Source: Lachnospiraceae bacterium (lineage in GTDB: Bacteria > Bacillota > Clostridia > Lachnospirales > Lachnospiraceae). Taken from it: a stretch of DNA of 64,000 bases. A model generated the notes under the pieces. That model was not told the DNA's origin. It was given only the letters and a program-made list of their open reading frames with translations, and made no database searches. The stretch spans positions 620,001-684,000 of the forward strand of contig CABIZF010000001.1 of NCBI GenBank assembly GCA_902363135.1. The letters are read 5' to 3'. Position 1 is the stretch's first letter. Each line of letters begins with the position of its first letter. The position numbers were made by a program, and so were the translations under genes. Positions 19,681-29,286 of the stretch are shown here, piece after piece.

Positions 19681-19709
19681 TTGACGGTGGAATCATCAGA
19701 CGATATAAT
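19681..19709 (+). promoter_or_regulatory. Strong sigma-A promoter of rsmD-coaD
   Basis: TTGACG (19681-19686), 17 bp, perfect TATAAT (19704-19709), about 57 bases before the rsmD start. Confidence 0.85.
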
Positions 19710-19765
19710 AAATCCAAATCGGATCCGGTATGGGTCTGATCAGAAAAGAAAAAGGAAGTAACAGC

Positions 19766-20329
19766 ATGAGAGTAATTGCGGGAAAAGCGCGGAGGCTTCC
19801 GCTTAAGACAATCGAAGGGCTGGATACCCGTCCGACTACGGACCGGATCAAGGAGACCCTTTTTAATATTTTACAGAATGATTTGTATGACATCCGTTTT
19901 CTGGATATTTTCAGTGGAAGTGGCGGGATTGGCATCGAGGCGCTCAGCCGTGGTGCAAAGGAGGCTGTTTTTGTAGAGAACAATCGCGCAGCAGTACACT
20001 GCATTCAGGACAATCTTAAATTCACGCATCTGGAGCAGCAGGCTACCGTACTTCCATTTGATGTGCTGGCAGCGCTGGCGCGTCTGGAGGGCCAGCGGCC
20101 GTTTCAGATCATTTTCATGGATCCTCCATATGGAAAAGGGCTGGAGCAGGAGGTACTGACTTATATCAGCAGCCATCGTCCTTCTTTTGTCAATGAGGAT
20201 ACCGTACTGATTGTGGAGGCATGTCTGGATACTGATTTTTCCTATACGGAGGAGCTTGGCTTTGAGATCACACGTGTGAAAGAATATAAGACAAACATGC
20301 ATGTATTTCTGCAGCTGGCAGGCGATTAG
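19766..20329 (+). CDS. rsmD: 16S rRNA (guanine966-N2)-methyltransferase RsmD
   Basis: A 187-residue RsmD, which methylates G966 of 16S rRNA using S-adenosylmethionine. It starts MRVIAGKARRLPLK, typical of the family. It has the SAM-binding FLDIFSGSGGIGIEALSRGA and the catalytic DPPY at residues 119-122. ATG at 19766 has AAGGAAG upstream; the frame extends to 19730 without family similarity. The order rsmD-coaD with ylbJ next matches Bacillus ylbH-ylbI-ylbJ. Confidence 0.95.
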   Translation: MRVIAGKARRLPLKTIEGLDTRPTTDRIKETLFNILQNDLYDIRFLDIFSGSGGIGIEALSRGAKEAVFVENNRAAVHCIQDNLKFTHLEQQATVLPFDVLAALARLEGQRPFQIIFMDPPYGKGLEQEVLTYISSHRPSFVNEDTVLIVEACLDTDFSYTEELGFEITRVKEYKTNMHVFLQLAGD

Positions 20330-20432
20330 TCAGGCCTTTACGGATGAAACTGAAAATATAGAAATGTTAGAGTATGCCAACTGCAAGACTCTGGAAAGGA
20401 TAACTCCGGCATGGAAACCGGATGGGACATAA

Positions 20433-20936
20433 ATGACGAGAGCGGTATATCCGGGCAGCTTTGACCCGGTGACAAAAGGACATCTTGATGTAATCGAACG
20501 TTCGGCGGCACTGGTAGATGAGCTGATCGTAGCGGTACTGAAGAATAATGCAAAAACACCGTTGTTTTCTGTGGAAGAACGTGTTAAGATGTTAGAGGAT
20601 GTAACCAGACATATTCCAAATGTCCGTGTTGAATCCTTCTGCGGATTATCAGTAGAGTTTGCAAGACAACGTGGCGCCAAGGCACTGGTGCGGGGGCTGC
20701 GTGCGGTTACAGACTTTGAGTATGAGCTTCAGATGGCACAGACGAACCGAAGCCTTCAGCCGGAGATTGATACCCTGTTTTTTGCGACAGAGCTGAATTA
20801 TGCGTATATCAGTTCTACGATCGTGAAAGAGGTGGCGTCATATGGGGGAGATATTTCCGGGTTTGTACCACCGTTGATTGCTGATCAGGTATATGACAAG
20901 ATTGCGTCCTTAAAGGACAAAGAGGGAAATGTATAA
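20433..20936 (+). CDS. coaD: Pantetheine-phosphate adenylyltransferase
   Basis: A 167-residue CoaD, normal length. It transfers AMP from ATP to 4'-phosphopantetheine, the next-to-last step of coenzyme A synthesis. Motifs: [12 protein letters not shown] at 6-17 with the nucleotidyltransferase TxGH (14-17), [18 protein letters not shown], and ISSTIVKE near the end. The ribosome site is weak (GGATGGGA). It follows rsmD by 103 bases that show no other gene and is probably on the same transcript. Confidence 0.95.
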   Translation: MTRAVYPGSFDPVTKGHLDVIERSAALVDELIVAVLKNNAKTPLFSVEERVKMLEDVTRHIPNVRVESFCGLSVEFARQRGAKALVRGLRAVTDFEYELQMAQTNRSLQPEIDTLFFATELNYAYISSTIVKEVASYGGDISGFVPPLIADQVYDKIASLKDKEGNV

Positions 20937-20958
20937 ATAACATATAAGGAGAGATATT

Positions 20959-21564
20959 ATGAGCAGCAGAATTGAACAGATTATTGAAGAGATCGAAGAG
21001 TATGTCGACAGCTGCAAGTTCCAGCCGCTGTCATCTACAAAAATCGTTGTAAATAAGGAAGAACTGGAAGAGATGCTCCGCGAGCTTCGTATGAAGACTC
21101 CGGACGAGATCAAGCGCTATCAGAAGATCATCAGCAATAAGGATGCGATCCTTGAGGATGCACAGACAAAGGCAGACGCGATTATTGCAGACGCGAACAC
21201 GCAGGCACAGAAGATTGTCAGTGAGAGCGAAGTCATGCAGGCGGCGATGCAGCAGTCCCAGCAGCTGATCGATGAGACGAACGCACAGGCGCAGGACATC
21301 ATTGATAAGGCGACGCAGGATTCCAACGAGATCCGTATGAGCGCGATTCGTTACACTGATGAGATGCTGGAGAATCTGGAAAAGATTATGAGCCATACGA
21401 TTGATGCAGCCGGTACGAAATACAGCAATTTCATTAATTCCATTCAGTCCTGCTACGATATTGTAAATAAGAACCGTATGGAGCTTTCTCCGCAGGCGGC
21501 ACCGTCCAGCTACACGCAGGTGCCGGAAGATGAGGCTCCGGCTGAGACAGCATCCGAAGAGTAG
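20959..21564 (+). CDS. Coiled-coil hypothetical protein, 201 aa
   Basis: A 201-residue hydrophilic protein without membrane segments. From about residue 60 to 150 it is a long charged/glutamine-rich helix with repeats of the type ADAIIADANTQAQKIV and AQAQDIIDKATQDSNEI, clearly coiled coil. The tail is acidic and disordered (DEAPAETASEE). Such proteins are often labelled ATPase or V-type ATP synthase subunit E-like on weak similarity, or compared with DivIVA; I see no nucleotide-binding motif. AAGGAGAG precedes the start, and it follows coaD by 22 bases, so it is probably in the same operon. Confidence 0.75.
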   Translation: MSSRIEQIIEEIEEYVDSCKFQPLSSTKIVVNKEELEEMLRELRMKTPDEIKRYQKIISNKDAILEDAQTKADAIIADANTQAQKIVSESEVMQAAMQQSQQLIDETNAQAQDIIDKATQDSNEIRMSAIRYTDEMLENLEKIMSHTIDAAGTKYSNFINSIQSCYDIVNKNRMELSPQAAPSSYTQVPEDEAPAETASEE

Positions 21565-21585
21565 AATTCAGACCAGAAAGCGTGA

Positions 21586-21608
21586 GCGCAGTCAGTATTG
21601 GCTGCGCT
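21586..21608. terminator. Terminator between the coiled-coil gene and ylbJ
   Basis: GCGCAGTCA pairs with TGGCTGCGC, flanked by AAAG on the left and CTTTACTT on the right. It lies between convergent genes, so it may serve both. Confidence 0.65.
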
Positions 21609-22571
21609 TTACTTATAATTACCGGTCAGCAGGATGAGAAAAGAGAGCAGGCAGGAGATCATCACGACTCCGGGTCTGCTTTTTAGATAGGAGCGAAGCA
21701 TATCATGGTCCATGGAGGCGATTCCGATGGACTGGGCGATGACGGAGCATCCGCTAAAGGCCGCGAGCGCCGGGATGAGCACGAGCTGGACCGGAAAAGA
21801 AAGAGCAGAATGCGCAATCAGGTGAATGCCGTTTGTAAGCTCCAGAGCCGCGAACAGAACCAAACCGACGGGAGTAGATGCGAGTGGAACAGAAGCTGCG
21901 GCATCCACCAGCATGGAAAAGACAATGAGATAAACACCGATCCGTACGGTGGCGGATACAGCATCTTCGATACAGCTGTCTATGAGGGCAAAGCAGTCCT
22001 GCGGTGACTCGTGGATAGCTGTGGCACGGACAGAGCCGGACCGGGAGAGAGTATCTGTGCGAACGGAACGAAAGCGAAAAGAGGAAAGAATTCCGTAGAG
22101 CAACGCAGAGCCGAACACGTTTCCGATGAGCAGGATGCCAAGCTCCGGGTGTTGCCACTGGTCAGCGGCGACGTAGGAAAGCAAAAAGGCCGGACTCGGA
22201 TTATTGACAAAGCCGATGAGATGGCAGGCTTCTTTATGTGATATTTTTTTCTGATCCAAAAGTGTGCGAGTGAGCTTTGCCCCCATTGGAAAGCCGGCCG
22301 TGAAGCCGCAGAGAATTGCGAAAACTCCATAACCGGAGCAGCCAAAGATCGGTGCGAGGCATCGCTGCAGAAACGGAAGCAGCGGCTCAAGCAGACGCAG
22401 GCGAAGAAGAAGGCCGGTGAGCAGCATGAATGGAAGCAGGGTCGGGACGACTGAGTGATACCACAAAAGCAGTCCGCTGCGCACGGAAGCTGGCGCGGTC
22501 TGCGGCCTGCAGAGCAGATAGAGAAACGCACAGGCAAAGAGAAGAATCAGAAGGAATTTTTTTGGCCGCAT
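21609..22571 (-). CDS. ylbJ: Sporulation integral membrane protein YlbJ
   Basis: A 320-residue polytopic membrane protein with about eight hydrophobic segments. It contains nucleoside-recognition/Gate-type blocks such as LCGFTAGFPMGAKL and IGFVNNPSPAFLLSY. YlbJ is made in the mother cell and needed for spore cortex formation in Bacillus. The start has GGAGG on the minus strand 4-5 bases upstream. It lies next to rsmD-coaD as in Bacillus, but inverted. Confidence 0.88.
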   Translation of the reverse strand: MRPKKFLLILLFACAFLYLLCRPQTAPASVRSGLLLWYHSVVPTLLPFMLLTGLLLRLRLLEPLLPFLQRCLAPIFGCSGYGVFAILCGFTAGFPMGAKLTRTLLDQKKISHKEACHLIGFVNNPSPAFLLSYVAADQWQHPELGILLIGNVFGSALLYGILSSFRFRSVRTDTLSRSGSVRATAIHESPQDCFALIDSCIEDAVSATVRIGVYLIVFSMLVDAAASVPLASTPVGLVLFAALELTNGIHLIAHSALSFPVQLVLIPALAAFSGCSVIAQSIGIASMDHDMLRSYLKSRPGVVMISCLLSFLILLTGNYK

Positions 22572-22685
22572 GGCACCTCCGGATATAAGGGAAGGGTTAT
22601 CCTATTTTATGTGCCGGGAAGGCAGGATAGACTTCCGGTCAAGGCAGCGGTTCTGAATAATTTTACATTTGCATAGATTACCAAT

Positions 22686-23501
22686 ATGAGAAAAAGTTCT
22701 GTATTATCTGTCTGTCTGATGATACTGCTTCCGCTGCTGTGCGGCAGTCTGAAGGACACCTTGATGGCACAGACGCTTGCACGGTCATTATCGGAAGCGA
22801 TGCCTGAGCGTACACAGTTTCGGAAAATGTGTCTGAATGCGGAAGCACTTGCATGTCTGAAGAAACTGACAGAGGAAAGCGGACTCTCAAGAGGAGAGCT
22901 GCTCGCGGCCGCTTATCCGTTTGACGGTTATTCGTTCCGGAACCGGAAAGGGCTTTCGGCAGGGGAATACCGGACGTGGAAGGAGTATCTGCTCTGTGAA
23001 AACCGTCCGGGATATGAGAAGCTGCGGGATGCCTATGCGGCGATATGGGATGATCTGGACTGTGTGCCGGTATGTGATGCCGGGGTGCGATATGAGAACT
23101 CGTGGATGTTTGAGCGCACTTATGGCGGAGCGCGCGGGCATGAAGGCTGTGACCTTATGCCGCCGACGGATATTTCCGACTACTATGAGGTCGTGAGCAT
23201 GACGGACGGAGTCGTGGAGCAGGTGGGCTGGCTTCCGCTTGGCGGCTGGCGCATCGGGATCCGCAGCCCTTCCGGTGGCTATTTTTATTATGCCCATCTG
23301 TCTTCCTACAGCCGTGCTTTTTCGGTAGGTGAGCGTGTTACCGCCGGGGAGACGCTCGGAATGATGGGCGATACCGGCTACGGTGAGGAAGGCACAAGCG
23401 GGAAATTTGCGGTACATCTGCACCTGGGTATTTATATCCGGACGGAACATACAGAAGAGCTCTCGGTCAATCCATACTGGATACTCCGATTTCTGGAATA
23501 G
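22686..23501 (+). CDS. M23 family metallopeptidase
   Basis: A 271-residue protein with a short N-terminal hydrophobic signal/anchor (about 8-21). The C-terminal LytM domain keeps zinc ligands HEGCD (HxxxD) and HLHLG (HxH). Family members cut peptidoglycan cross-bridges or peptide stems; a sporulation role next to ylbJ is plausible but unproven. No clear Shine-Dalgarno sequence is visible before ATG 22686, and an alternative ATG at 22719 would shorten the signal peptide and has none either. Divergent from ylbJ across 114 bases with no clear promoter. Confidence 0.85.
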   Translation: MRKSSVLSVCLMILLPLLCGSLKDTLMAQTLARSLSEAMPERTQFRKMCLNAEALACLKKLTEESGLSRGELLAAAYPFDGYSFRNRKGLSAGEYRTWKEYLLCENRPGYEKLRDAYAAIWDDLDCVPVCDAGVRYENSWMFERTYGGARGHEGCDLMPPTDISDYYEVVSMTDGVVEQVGWLPLGGWRIGIRSPSGGYFYYAHLSSYSRAFSVGERVTAGETLGMMGDTGYGEEGTSGKFAVHLHLGIYIRTEHTEELSVNPYWILRFLE

Positions 23502-23532
23502 TCAGATGTCATACCGTAGGTAAAATGCTCAA

Positions 23533-23561
23533 TTGCATCTTGTGCGCAGGTATGTTAGAAT
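23533..23561 (+). promoter_or_regulatory. Sigma-A promoter of the RsmF-like operon
   Basis: TTGCAT (23533-23538), 17 bp, TAGAAT (23556-23561), about 60 bases before the methylase start. It begins a run of tightly packed genes reaching at least to 27260. Confidence 0.65.
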
Positions 23562-23620
23562 GAAATGATTCGTCAGGAAATGAAACAGAAGAGCAGAATA
23601 AATACAGGGAGGCCAAAAAG

Positions 23621-24979
23621 ATGGCAAAATTACCGGAACAGTTTCTGGATCGGATGAAAGAACAGCTGGGTGACGAGTATGGGGCGTTTCTGGCAAGCTA
23701 TGAAAAGGAAAGCTATGCCGGGTTGCGGGTGAATACCGGAAAGCTCACCGTGGAGAAATTTCAGACACTGGCGCCATTTGCACTTAGGCCGATCCCGTGG
23801 ACCGGGAAAGGATTTTATATCGGAAAGACGGAGCAGGCCACAAAGCATCCGTATTATTATGCCGGCCTGTATTATATACAGGAGCCGAGTGCGATGCTTC
23901 CGGCATCCAGACTTCCGGTACAGCCGGGGGACCGGGTACTGGATCTGTGTGCAGCTCCCGGGGGAAAGGCTACGGAGCTGGCCTCCCGTCTGGAAGGGCG
24001 TGGGCTTCTTGTGGCAAATGATGTGAGCGCAAGCCGCGCAAAAGCACTTTTGAAAAATCTGACCATGTGGGGCTGCACAAATTTTTGTGTGACTGCAGAG
24101 ACTCCGGAGAAGCTGCTGGCACGGTTTGGGTGCTTTTTTGATAAAATTCTGGTAGATGCGCCATGCTCCGGAGAGGGCATGTTTCGGAAGGACAGCGGAC
24201 TGATTTCCGGCTGGCTGGAACGTGGTCCGAAAGAGTATGCGGTCCTGCAAAAGCAAATCCTGGACTGTGCACTGGCGATGCTAAGACCCGGCGGCATGCT
24301 GCTGTATTCGACCTGTACATTCGCAAAAGAAGAGGATGAGGACGTCATCGCAGATGCATTGATGCGCCATCCGGATCTGGAGCTTGTACAGGCGGAAGGG
24401 GCAGACGGGCTTACTGCCGGGTATCCGCCGTGTGAAAAGGCACTTCGTGTATGGCCGCATCATGCAGAAGGAGAGGGGCATTTTCTTGCGCTGCTGCACA
24501 AGACGGGGGAGGCACCGGCTGCAGCTTCCAAAAAGATGCACACAGTCAGGAATGAAAAGCTGCCGCAGGAGGTGCGGGACTTTCTGCAGAAGCTCCCAGA
24601 GCAGCTCTGGAAGGGACGCGCCTTCCGGCAGGTCGACGATCAGTGTCTGCTTCTTCCAGAAGGCGTGGATTTGCCGGACGGTCTGCGGTATTTGCGCACG
24701 GGACTGCTGCTTGGCACCTGCAAAAAAGAACGGTTCGAACCGTCTCAGGCGCTAGCAATGGCGCTTTCTGCGCATTCCTATCCGGATACGCTTGATCTTT
24801 TGGCAGATGATCCGCGTATCTTGCGCTATCTGAAAGGGGAGACGATCGAGCATACAGAGGACGAGCCGCTGAAAAAGGGCTGGGTACTGATCTGCGTGGA
24901 CGGCATGGCGCTTGGATGGGCCAAATATGCGGGTGGAGTGCTGAAAAACAAATATTATCCCGGATGGCGGATGCAGTGA
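23621..24979 (+). CDS. RsmB/RsmF (NOL1/NOP2/Sun) family rRNA cytosine-C5 methyltransferase
   Basis: A 452-residue m5C methyltransferase. SAM-binding motif DLCAAPGGKA at 108-117; the two cysteines of the mechanism are C182 in DAPCSGEGMF (general release) and C232 in YSTCTF (nucleophile). The C-terminal third is an RsmF-type extension with a PUA-like RNA-binding fold. This layout fits the RsmF/YebU class that methylates 16S rRNA. GGGAGG precedes the start. It is the first gene of a cluster of RNA-modification genes. Confidence 0.9.
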   Translation: MAKLPEQFLDRMKEQLGDEYGAFLASYEKESYAGLRVNTGKLTVEKFQTLAPFALRPIPWTGKGFYIGKTEQATKHPYYYAGLYYIQEPSAMLPASRLPVQPGDRVLDLCAAPGGKATELASRLEGRGLLVANDVSASRAKALLKNLTMWGCTNFCVTAETPEKLLARFGCFFDKILVDAPCSGEGMFRKDSGLISGWLERGPKEYAVLQKQILDCALAMLRPGGMLLYSTCTFAKEEDEDVIADALMRHPDLELVQAEGADGLTAGYPPCEKALRVWPHHAEGEGHFLALLHKTGEAPAAASKKMHTVRNEKLPQEVRDFLQKLPEQLWKGRAFRQVDDQCLLLPEGVDLPDGLRYLRTGLLLGTCKKERFEPSQALAMALSAHSYPDTLDLLADDPRILRYLKGETIEHTEDEPLKKGWVLICVDGMALGWAKYAGGVLKNKYYPGWRMQ

Positions 24980-24992
24980 GAGGATGAGAGAC

Positions 24993-25763
24993 ATGCGACT
25001 GGACAAATTTCTTGCCACCTGTGCGGGAAGCACGCGCAGTGAGGTGAAAAAGCAGTTAAAAAAAGGAATGGTACTGGTAAATGGGGCAGTGGAAACGCAT
25101 CCGGAACGTCAGATCGATCCGCAGCAGGATTGCGTTGTGCTTGCAGGAAAGCCGGTTTGCTGGCAGCCGTTTGTGGCGCTGATGCTGAATAAGCCGGCAG
25201 GGGTTGTCACGGCGACGGAGGACAGGCGCCAGAAGACGGTGATGGACGGGATTGATCATCCGCGCCGGAAAGAGCTCTTTCCGGTAGGACGCCTGGATAT
25301 TGATACAGAAGGACTGCTCCTTTTGATGAATGATGGTGCACTGGCTCATCGGATGCTCTCGCCGCGGCATCACGTGGACAAGACCTATTATGCAAAGGTG
25401 CTTGGAACCGTTGATGCACAGGATGTGGAAGCCTTTGCGAAGGGGATCGACATCGGAGAAAAGGCGCAAACGCTTCCGGCGAAGCTGGAAATCCAAAGCG
25501 TGAAGGAAGTGGAGCAGCCATTTTCGGAGACGGATTCAGATCAGGAGTCGCCGGCGGAGCATGCGGTAATCTCAGAAATTTATCTTACAATCTGTGAGGG
25601 AAAATTTCATCAGGTAAAGCGAATGTTTGAGGCACGCGGCAAGAAGGTCGTGTATCTGAAACGGGTAAAGATGGCAGGGATTGCGCTGGATGATACACTC
25701 GCGCCCGGACAATGGCGCGAGCTGACAAACGAAGAAATGGAGAGACTGCAAAAACTATGTTAG
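24993..25763 (+). CDS. 16S rRNA pseudouridine synthase RsuA family
   Basis: A 256-residue RsuA/RluB-type pseudouridine synthase. The N-terminal S4 RNA-binding domain (MRLDKFLATCAGSTRSEV) is followed by the catalytic domain with PVGRLDIDTEGLL, D102 being the conserved aspartate, and GKFHQVKRMFEA near the end. Likely product: pseudouridine 516 in 16S rRNA. ATG at 24993 is the family-typical start; another lies at 24984. The end overlaps the next start by 7 bases. Confidence 0.9.
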   Translation: MRLDKFLATCAGSTRSEVKKQLKKGMVLVNGAVETHPERQIDPQQDCVVLAGKPVCWQPFVALMLNKPAGVVTATEDRRQKTVMDGIDHPRRKELFPVGRLDIDTEGLLLLMNDGALAHRMLSPRHHVDKTYYAKVLGTVDAQDVEAFAKGIDIGEKAQTLPAKLEIQSVKEVEQPFSETDSDQESPAEHAVISEIYLTICEGKFHQVKRMFEARGKKVVYLKRVKMAGIALDDTLAPGQWRELTNEEMERLQKLC

Positions 25764-26443
25764 AAGGAATACATGCGGTAATTTTTGATTTGGATGGAAC
25801 CCTGATGGATTCCATGTGGATGTGGAAGGATATTGATATAGAATATCTGGGACGTTATGGCCTGTGTCCGCCGGAAGGGTTGGATGTCATCATTGAAGGG
25901 ATGGGCTTTACGGAGACGGCAGAATATTTTAAGAAACGGTTTGAACTCCCGGATCCGGTTGAGAAGATAAAAGAAGACTGGCTTGTTATGGCAGGAGAGA
26001 AGTATGCACATGAGGTCCGGCTGAAGACCGGTGCAGCCGCCTTTTTGCGGATGCTGCGTGCACAGGGGCGTAAAATCGGCATTGCGAGCAGCAACAGCCG
26101 GGAGCTGATTCAGGCCTGCCTCGCATCCAATGGCGTAGAAGACTGCTTTGACTGCATTGTGACAGCGTGTGATGTTGCAAAAGGAAAGCCTGCACCGGAT
26201 GTTTATCTTGAGGTTGCAAGGAGACTTGATGTGGAGCCGGAGAATTGCCTTGTGTTTGAAGATGTCCCGATGGGGATTTTGTCCGGAAAAAATGCGGGGA
26301 TGCAGGTGTGCGCAGTGCGTGATGAGTACTGCCTTGATCAGACAGAGAAGATCCGCACCCTTGCGGATTACTATATCCAGTCTTATGATGAGATTCCGGA
26401 GCACAGGTATGAGGAGCTGAAGCATCATGGCGAACGTAGTTGA
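25757..26443 (+). CDS. HAD family hydrolase, beta-phosphoglucomutase-like
   Basis: A 228-residue HAD-IA phosphatase with an alpha-helical cap (about 18-90). Catalytic D11 and D13 lie in FDLDGTL; motif II is IASSNSREL, the lysine is in KGKPAPDVYLE, and motif IV is FEDVPMGI. The substrate cannot be read from sequence; close relatives act on small sugar phosphates. It overlaps the rsuA-like gene by 7 bases and the next methylase by 17, so translation is coupled. Confidence 0.88.
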   Translation: MLEGIHAVIFDLDGTLMDSMWMWKDIDIEYLGRYGLCPPEGLDVIIEGMGFTETAEYFKKRFELPDPVEKIKEDWLVMAGEKYAHEVRLKTGAAAFLRMLRAQGRKIGIASSNSRELIQACLASNGVEDCFDCIVTACDVAKGKPAPDVYLEVARRLDVEPENCLVFEDVPMGILSGKNAGMQVCAVRDEYCLDQTEKIRTLADYYIQSYDEIPEHRYEELKHHGERS

Positions 26444-27260
26444 AATTACGGATTTTTCAGCAAAGGAGCTGGATATTTATGCGCGCTGCACGGAAGTGCA
26501 GCTTTTAAACCGTGAGGATCCGTCGAAGGGAATTTTTATCGCAGAGAGCCCGAAGGTCATTGCGCGTGCGCTGGATGCCGGATGTCTGCCGGTATCCATT
26601 CTTGCGGAGACGGGGCAGCTTCAGGGCGAGGGTGCAGATATTTTACGGCGCTGTCCGCAGACGCCGGTATATGCAGCGGATCATGCAGTGATTTCCAAAT
26701 TAACCGGTTTTCCGATGACGCGGGGGATGCTCTGCGCAATGCGGCGCCCCGTTCCGAAAAGCCCGGAAGAGCTCTGCCGGAGTGCACGCCGGATTGCCGT
26801 GCTCGAAAATATTGTGAATCCGACGAATGTAGGGGCGATCTTCCGTTCTGCGGCAGCCCTGTCTATGGATGCGGTGCTTCTGAGCACAGGATGCAGCAAC
26901 CCACTTTACCGTCGGGCGATCCGCGTGAGCATGGGGACGGTTTTTCAGATTCCGTGGGCTTTTTTTGAGCACGGAGCATGGCCGGGGCGCGGAATGGAGA
27001 TATTGCATGAACATGGATTTTGTACAGCCGCGATGGCGCTGAAAGAGGACTCGGTGGGAATTGATGATCCGGATCTTGCAAAAGAGGAGAAGCTTGCAAT
27101 CGTACTCGGGACTGAAGGTGACGGACTGGCAGATGGGACAATCGCGGATTGTGATTATACTGTGCGGATCCCGATGTCCCATGGCGTGGATTCTCTGAAT
27201 GTGGCGTCAGCCAGTGCAGTGGCATTCTGGGAACTGGGACGCCGCAGAGGTGACAGATGA
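26427..27260 (+). CDS. SpoU/TrmH family RNA 2'-O-methyltransferase
   Basis: A 277-residue SPOUT methyltransferase. The three family motifs are present: ENIVNPTNVGAIFRSAAAL, IVLGTEGDGLAD, and MSHGVDSLNVASASAVAFWE, which together form the knot that binds S-adenosylmethionine. An N-terminal substrate-recognition domain spans about 1-110. The target (rRNA or tRNA ribose) is unknown. It overlaps both neighbours by a few bases. Confidence 0.9.
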   Translation: MANVVEITDFSAKELDIYARCTEVQLLNREDPSKGIFIAESPKVIARALDAGCLPVSILAETGQLQGEGADILRRCPQTPVYAADHAVISKLTGFPMTRGMLCAMRRPVPKSPEELCRSARRIAVLENIVNPTNVGAIFRSAAALSMDAVLLSTGCSNPLYRRAIRVSMGTVFQIPWAFFEHGAWPGRGMEILHEHGFCTAAMALKEDSVGIDDPDLAKEEKLAIVLGTEGDGLADGTIADCDYTVRIPMSHGVDSLNVASASAVAFWELGRRRGDR

Positions 27261-27271
27261 GGAGATATGAG

Positions 27272-29266
27272 ATGAAGAACCGTTTTCTTCCGGTATCAAA
27301 AGAAGATATGAAAGAACGGAAAATAGAGCAGCTGGATTTTGTGTATGTGACTGGAGATGCCTATGTGGATCATCCTTCATTCGGACATGCGATTATCGGT
27401 CGGCTTCTGGAGTCAAGAGGGTATACCGTCGGTATGATACCGCAGCCGGACTGGAAGACAAAAGAGAGTGTGATGGCGCTTGGGCGTCCGAGACTCGGGT
27501 TCCTTGTGAGCGGCGGCAATATGGATTCGATGGTAAATCATTATTCCGTATCCAAAAAGCACCGGCAGAAAGATTCTTATACGCCGGGCGGAGAGATGGG
27601 ACGTCGTCCGGACTATGCGGTCGTCGTTTACTGCAATCTGATCCGGCAGGCTTATAAGGATGTGCCGATCATTGCCGGTGGTATTGAGGCGAGTCTGCGC
27701 AGACTGTCACACTATGATTACTGGTCGGATTCGGTCAAACGTTCTGTGCTCATGGACTGCGGAGCAGACCTGATTTCTTACGGCATGGGCGAGCATTCGA
27801 TCGTAGAGATTGCAGACGCTCTGCAGGCGGGGATCGCAGTGAAGGATATCACCTTTGTCAACGGGACATGCTATAAGACAAAGCGCCCGGAGGAGATTTA
27901 TGACGCAGTCTTTCTTCCGGATTATGAGCAGGTGCGAAGCGAGAAGCAGATCTACGCGGAGAGCTTTGCGGTGCAATACCGCAATACGGATCCGTTTTCC
28001 GGAAAAAGGCTGGCGGAACCGTACGGAACGGTGTATGTTGTGCAGAATCCGCCTGCAAAGCCACTGACCCAGCAGGAAATGGACGACGTCTATGCACTTC
28101 CGTATTGCAGGACATGGCATCCGATGTATGATGCGGCAGGAGGCATTCCGGCAATCTCAGAGGTAAAATTCAGTCTTGTGAGCAACCGTGGCTGCTTTGG
28201 CGGCTGCAATTTCTGCGCGCTGACAATGCACCAGGGCCGGATTGTCCAGACGAGAAGTCATGCATCCATTCTGGCGGAGGCCAGGCAGATGACTGAGGAT
28301 CCGGAGTTTAAAGGCTATATTCATGATGTTGGCGGACCGACGGCCAATTTCCGTCATCCGTCCTGTGAAAAACAGCTGACGAAAGGGGTTTGCCAGAACC
28401 GGCAGTGCCTGTTTCCGAAGCCGTGTCCGAATCTGAACGCAGACCACAGGGATTATGTGGAACTGCTGCGCAGCCTGAGGAAGCTGCCAAAAGTGAAGAA
28501 GGTATTTATCCGTTCCGGCATCCGGTTTGATTATCTGCTGGCCGATCCGTCAGATGTTTTTTTTCGTGAGCTTGTAAAGTACCATGTGAGCGGACAGCTG
28601 AAGGTCGCACCGGAGCATGTCTCGAATCGGGTGCTGGCGATGATGGGGAAACCGGAGCATGCCGTGTATATGAAATTTTCGGAACGTTACAAGAAGATGA
28701 ATGAAGCCTGTGGGCAAAACCAGTTTCTGGTGCCGTATCTCATGTCGTCGCATCCGGGATGTACCATGGAGGATGCAGTGGAGCTGGCCTGTTTTTTACG
28801 TGATCTTGGCTATATGCCGGAGCAGGTGCAGGACTTTTATCCGACTCCGGCAACGGTATCGACCTGTATGTACTATACCGGACTGGATCCGCGGACGATG
28901 CAGCCGGTCTATGTGGAGAAAAATCCGCATCGCAAGGCGCTTCAGAGGGCATTGATCCAGTACCGGCGTCCTGAAAATTACGAGCTGGTACAGGAAGCGC
29001 TCCGCATTGCAGGACGTACGGATCTGATCGGATTTGGCCCGGAATGTCTGATCCGGCCACGGCAGTTTGCCGGGAATGGCAGGGGATGGACGGGCACCCA
29101 GAAGCCTTCCGGCAGCTATAAAAAGGCCGCAAGCGGACGAAGCAGCCATAACGGAGGGCGCATTGCAGGAGCGGATCATCGCAGGGGCGAAACACATTCC
29201 GGACAGGGAAATCGCCCGACTTCCGGAAAAAAGAAAACGATCCGGAATGTGCATAAGAAAAAATAG
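27272..29266 (+). CDS. YgiQ family radical SAM protein (UPF0313)
   Basis: A 664-residue YgiQ protein. An N-terminal domain (DAYVDHPSFGHAIIGRLLE) precedes the radical SAM core, whose cluster cysteines are C308, C312 and C315 in CFGGCNFC (CX3CX2C, as is usual for this family). The last 80 residues are rich in G, S, K and R and probably disordered, ending in KKK. The reaction catalysed is not known. ATG at 27272 has GAGGAGA 7-8 bases upstream; 27257 is an alternative that overlaps the previous stop. It is the fifth gene in a tight operon. Confidence 0.9.
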   Translation: MKNRFLPVSKEDMKERKIEQLDFVYVTGDAYVDHPSFGHAIIGRLLESRGYTVGMIPQPDWKTKESVMALGRPRLGFLVSGGNMDSMVNHYSVSKKHRQKDSYTPGGEMGRRPDYAVVVYCNLIRQAYKDVPIIAGGIEASLRRLSHYDYWSDSVKRSVLMDCGADLISYGMGEHSIVEIADALQAGIAVKDITFVNGTCYKTKRPEEIYDAVFLPDYEQVRSEKQIYAESFAVQYRNTDPFSGKRLAEPYGTVYVVQNPPAKPLTQQEMDDVYALPYCRTWHPMYDAAGGIPAISEVKFSLVSNRGCFGGCNFCALTMHQGRIVQTRSHASILAEARQMTEDPEFKGYIHDVGGPTANFRHPSCEKQLTKGVCQNRQCLFPKPCPNLNADHRDYVELLRSLRKLPKVKKVFIRSGIRFDYLLADPSDVFFRELVKYHVSGQLKVAPEHVSNRVLAMMGKPEHAVYMKFSERYKKMNEACGQNQFLVPYLMSSHPGCTMEDAVELACFLRDLGYMPEQVQDFYPTPATVSTCMYYTGLDPRTMQPVYVEKNPHRKALQRALIQYRRPENYELVQEALRIAGRTDLIGFGPECLIRPRQFAGNGRGWTGTQKPSGSYKKAASGRSSHNGGRIAGADHRRGETHSGQGNRPTSGKKKTIRNVHKKK

Positions 29267-29286
29267 CATCTACAAAGGAGATCAGG

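Noticed and set aside
22654..22680. Sigma-F/G promoter before the M23 peptidase (TGAATA and CATAGAT)
   Set aside because: The gap between the boxes is only 12 bp, too short for these factors.
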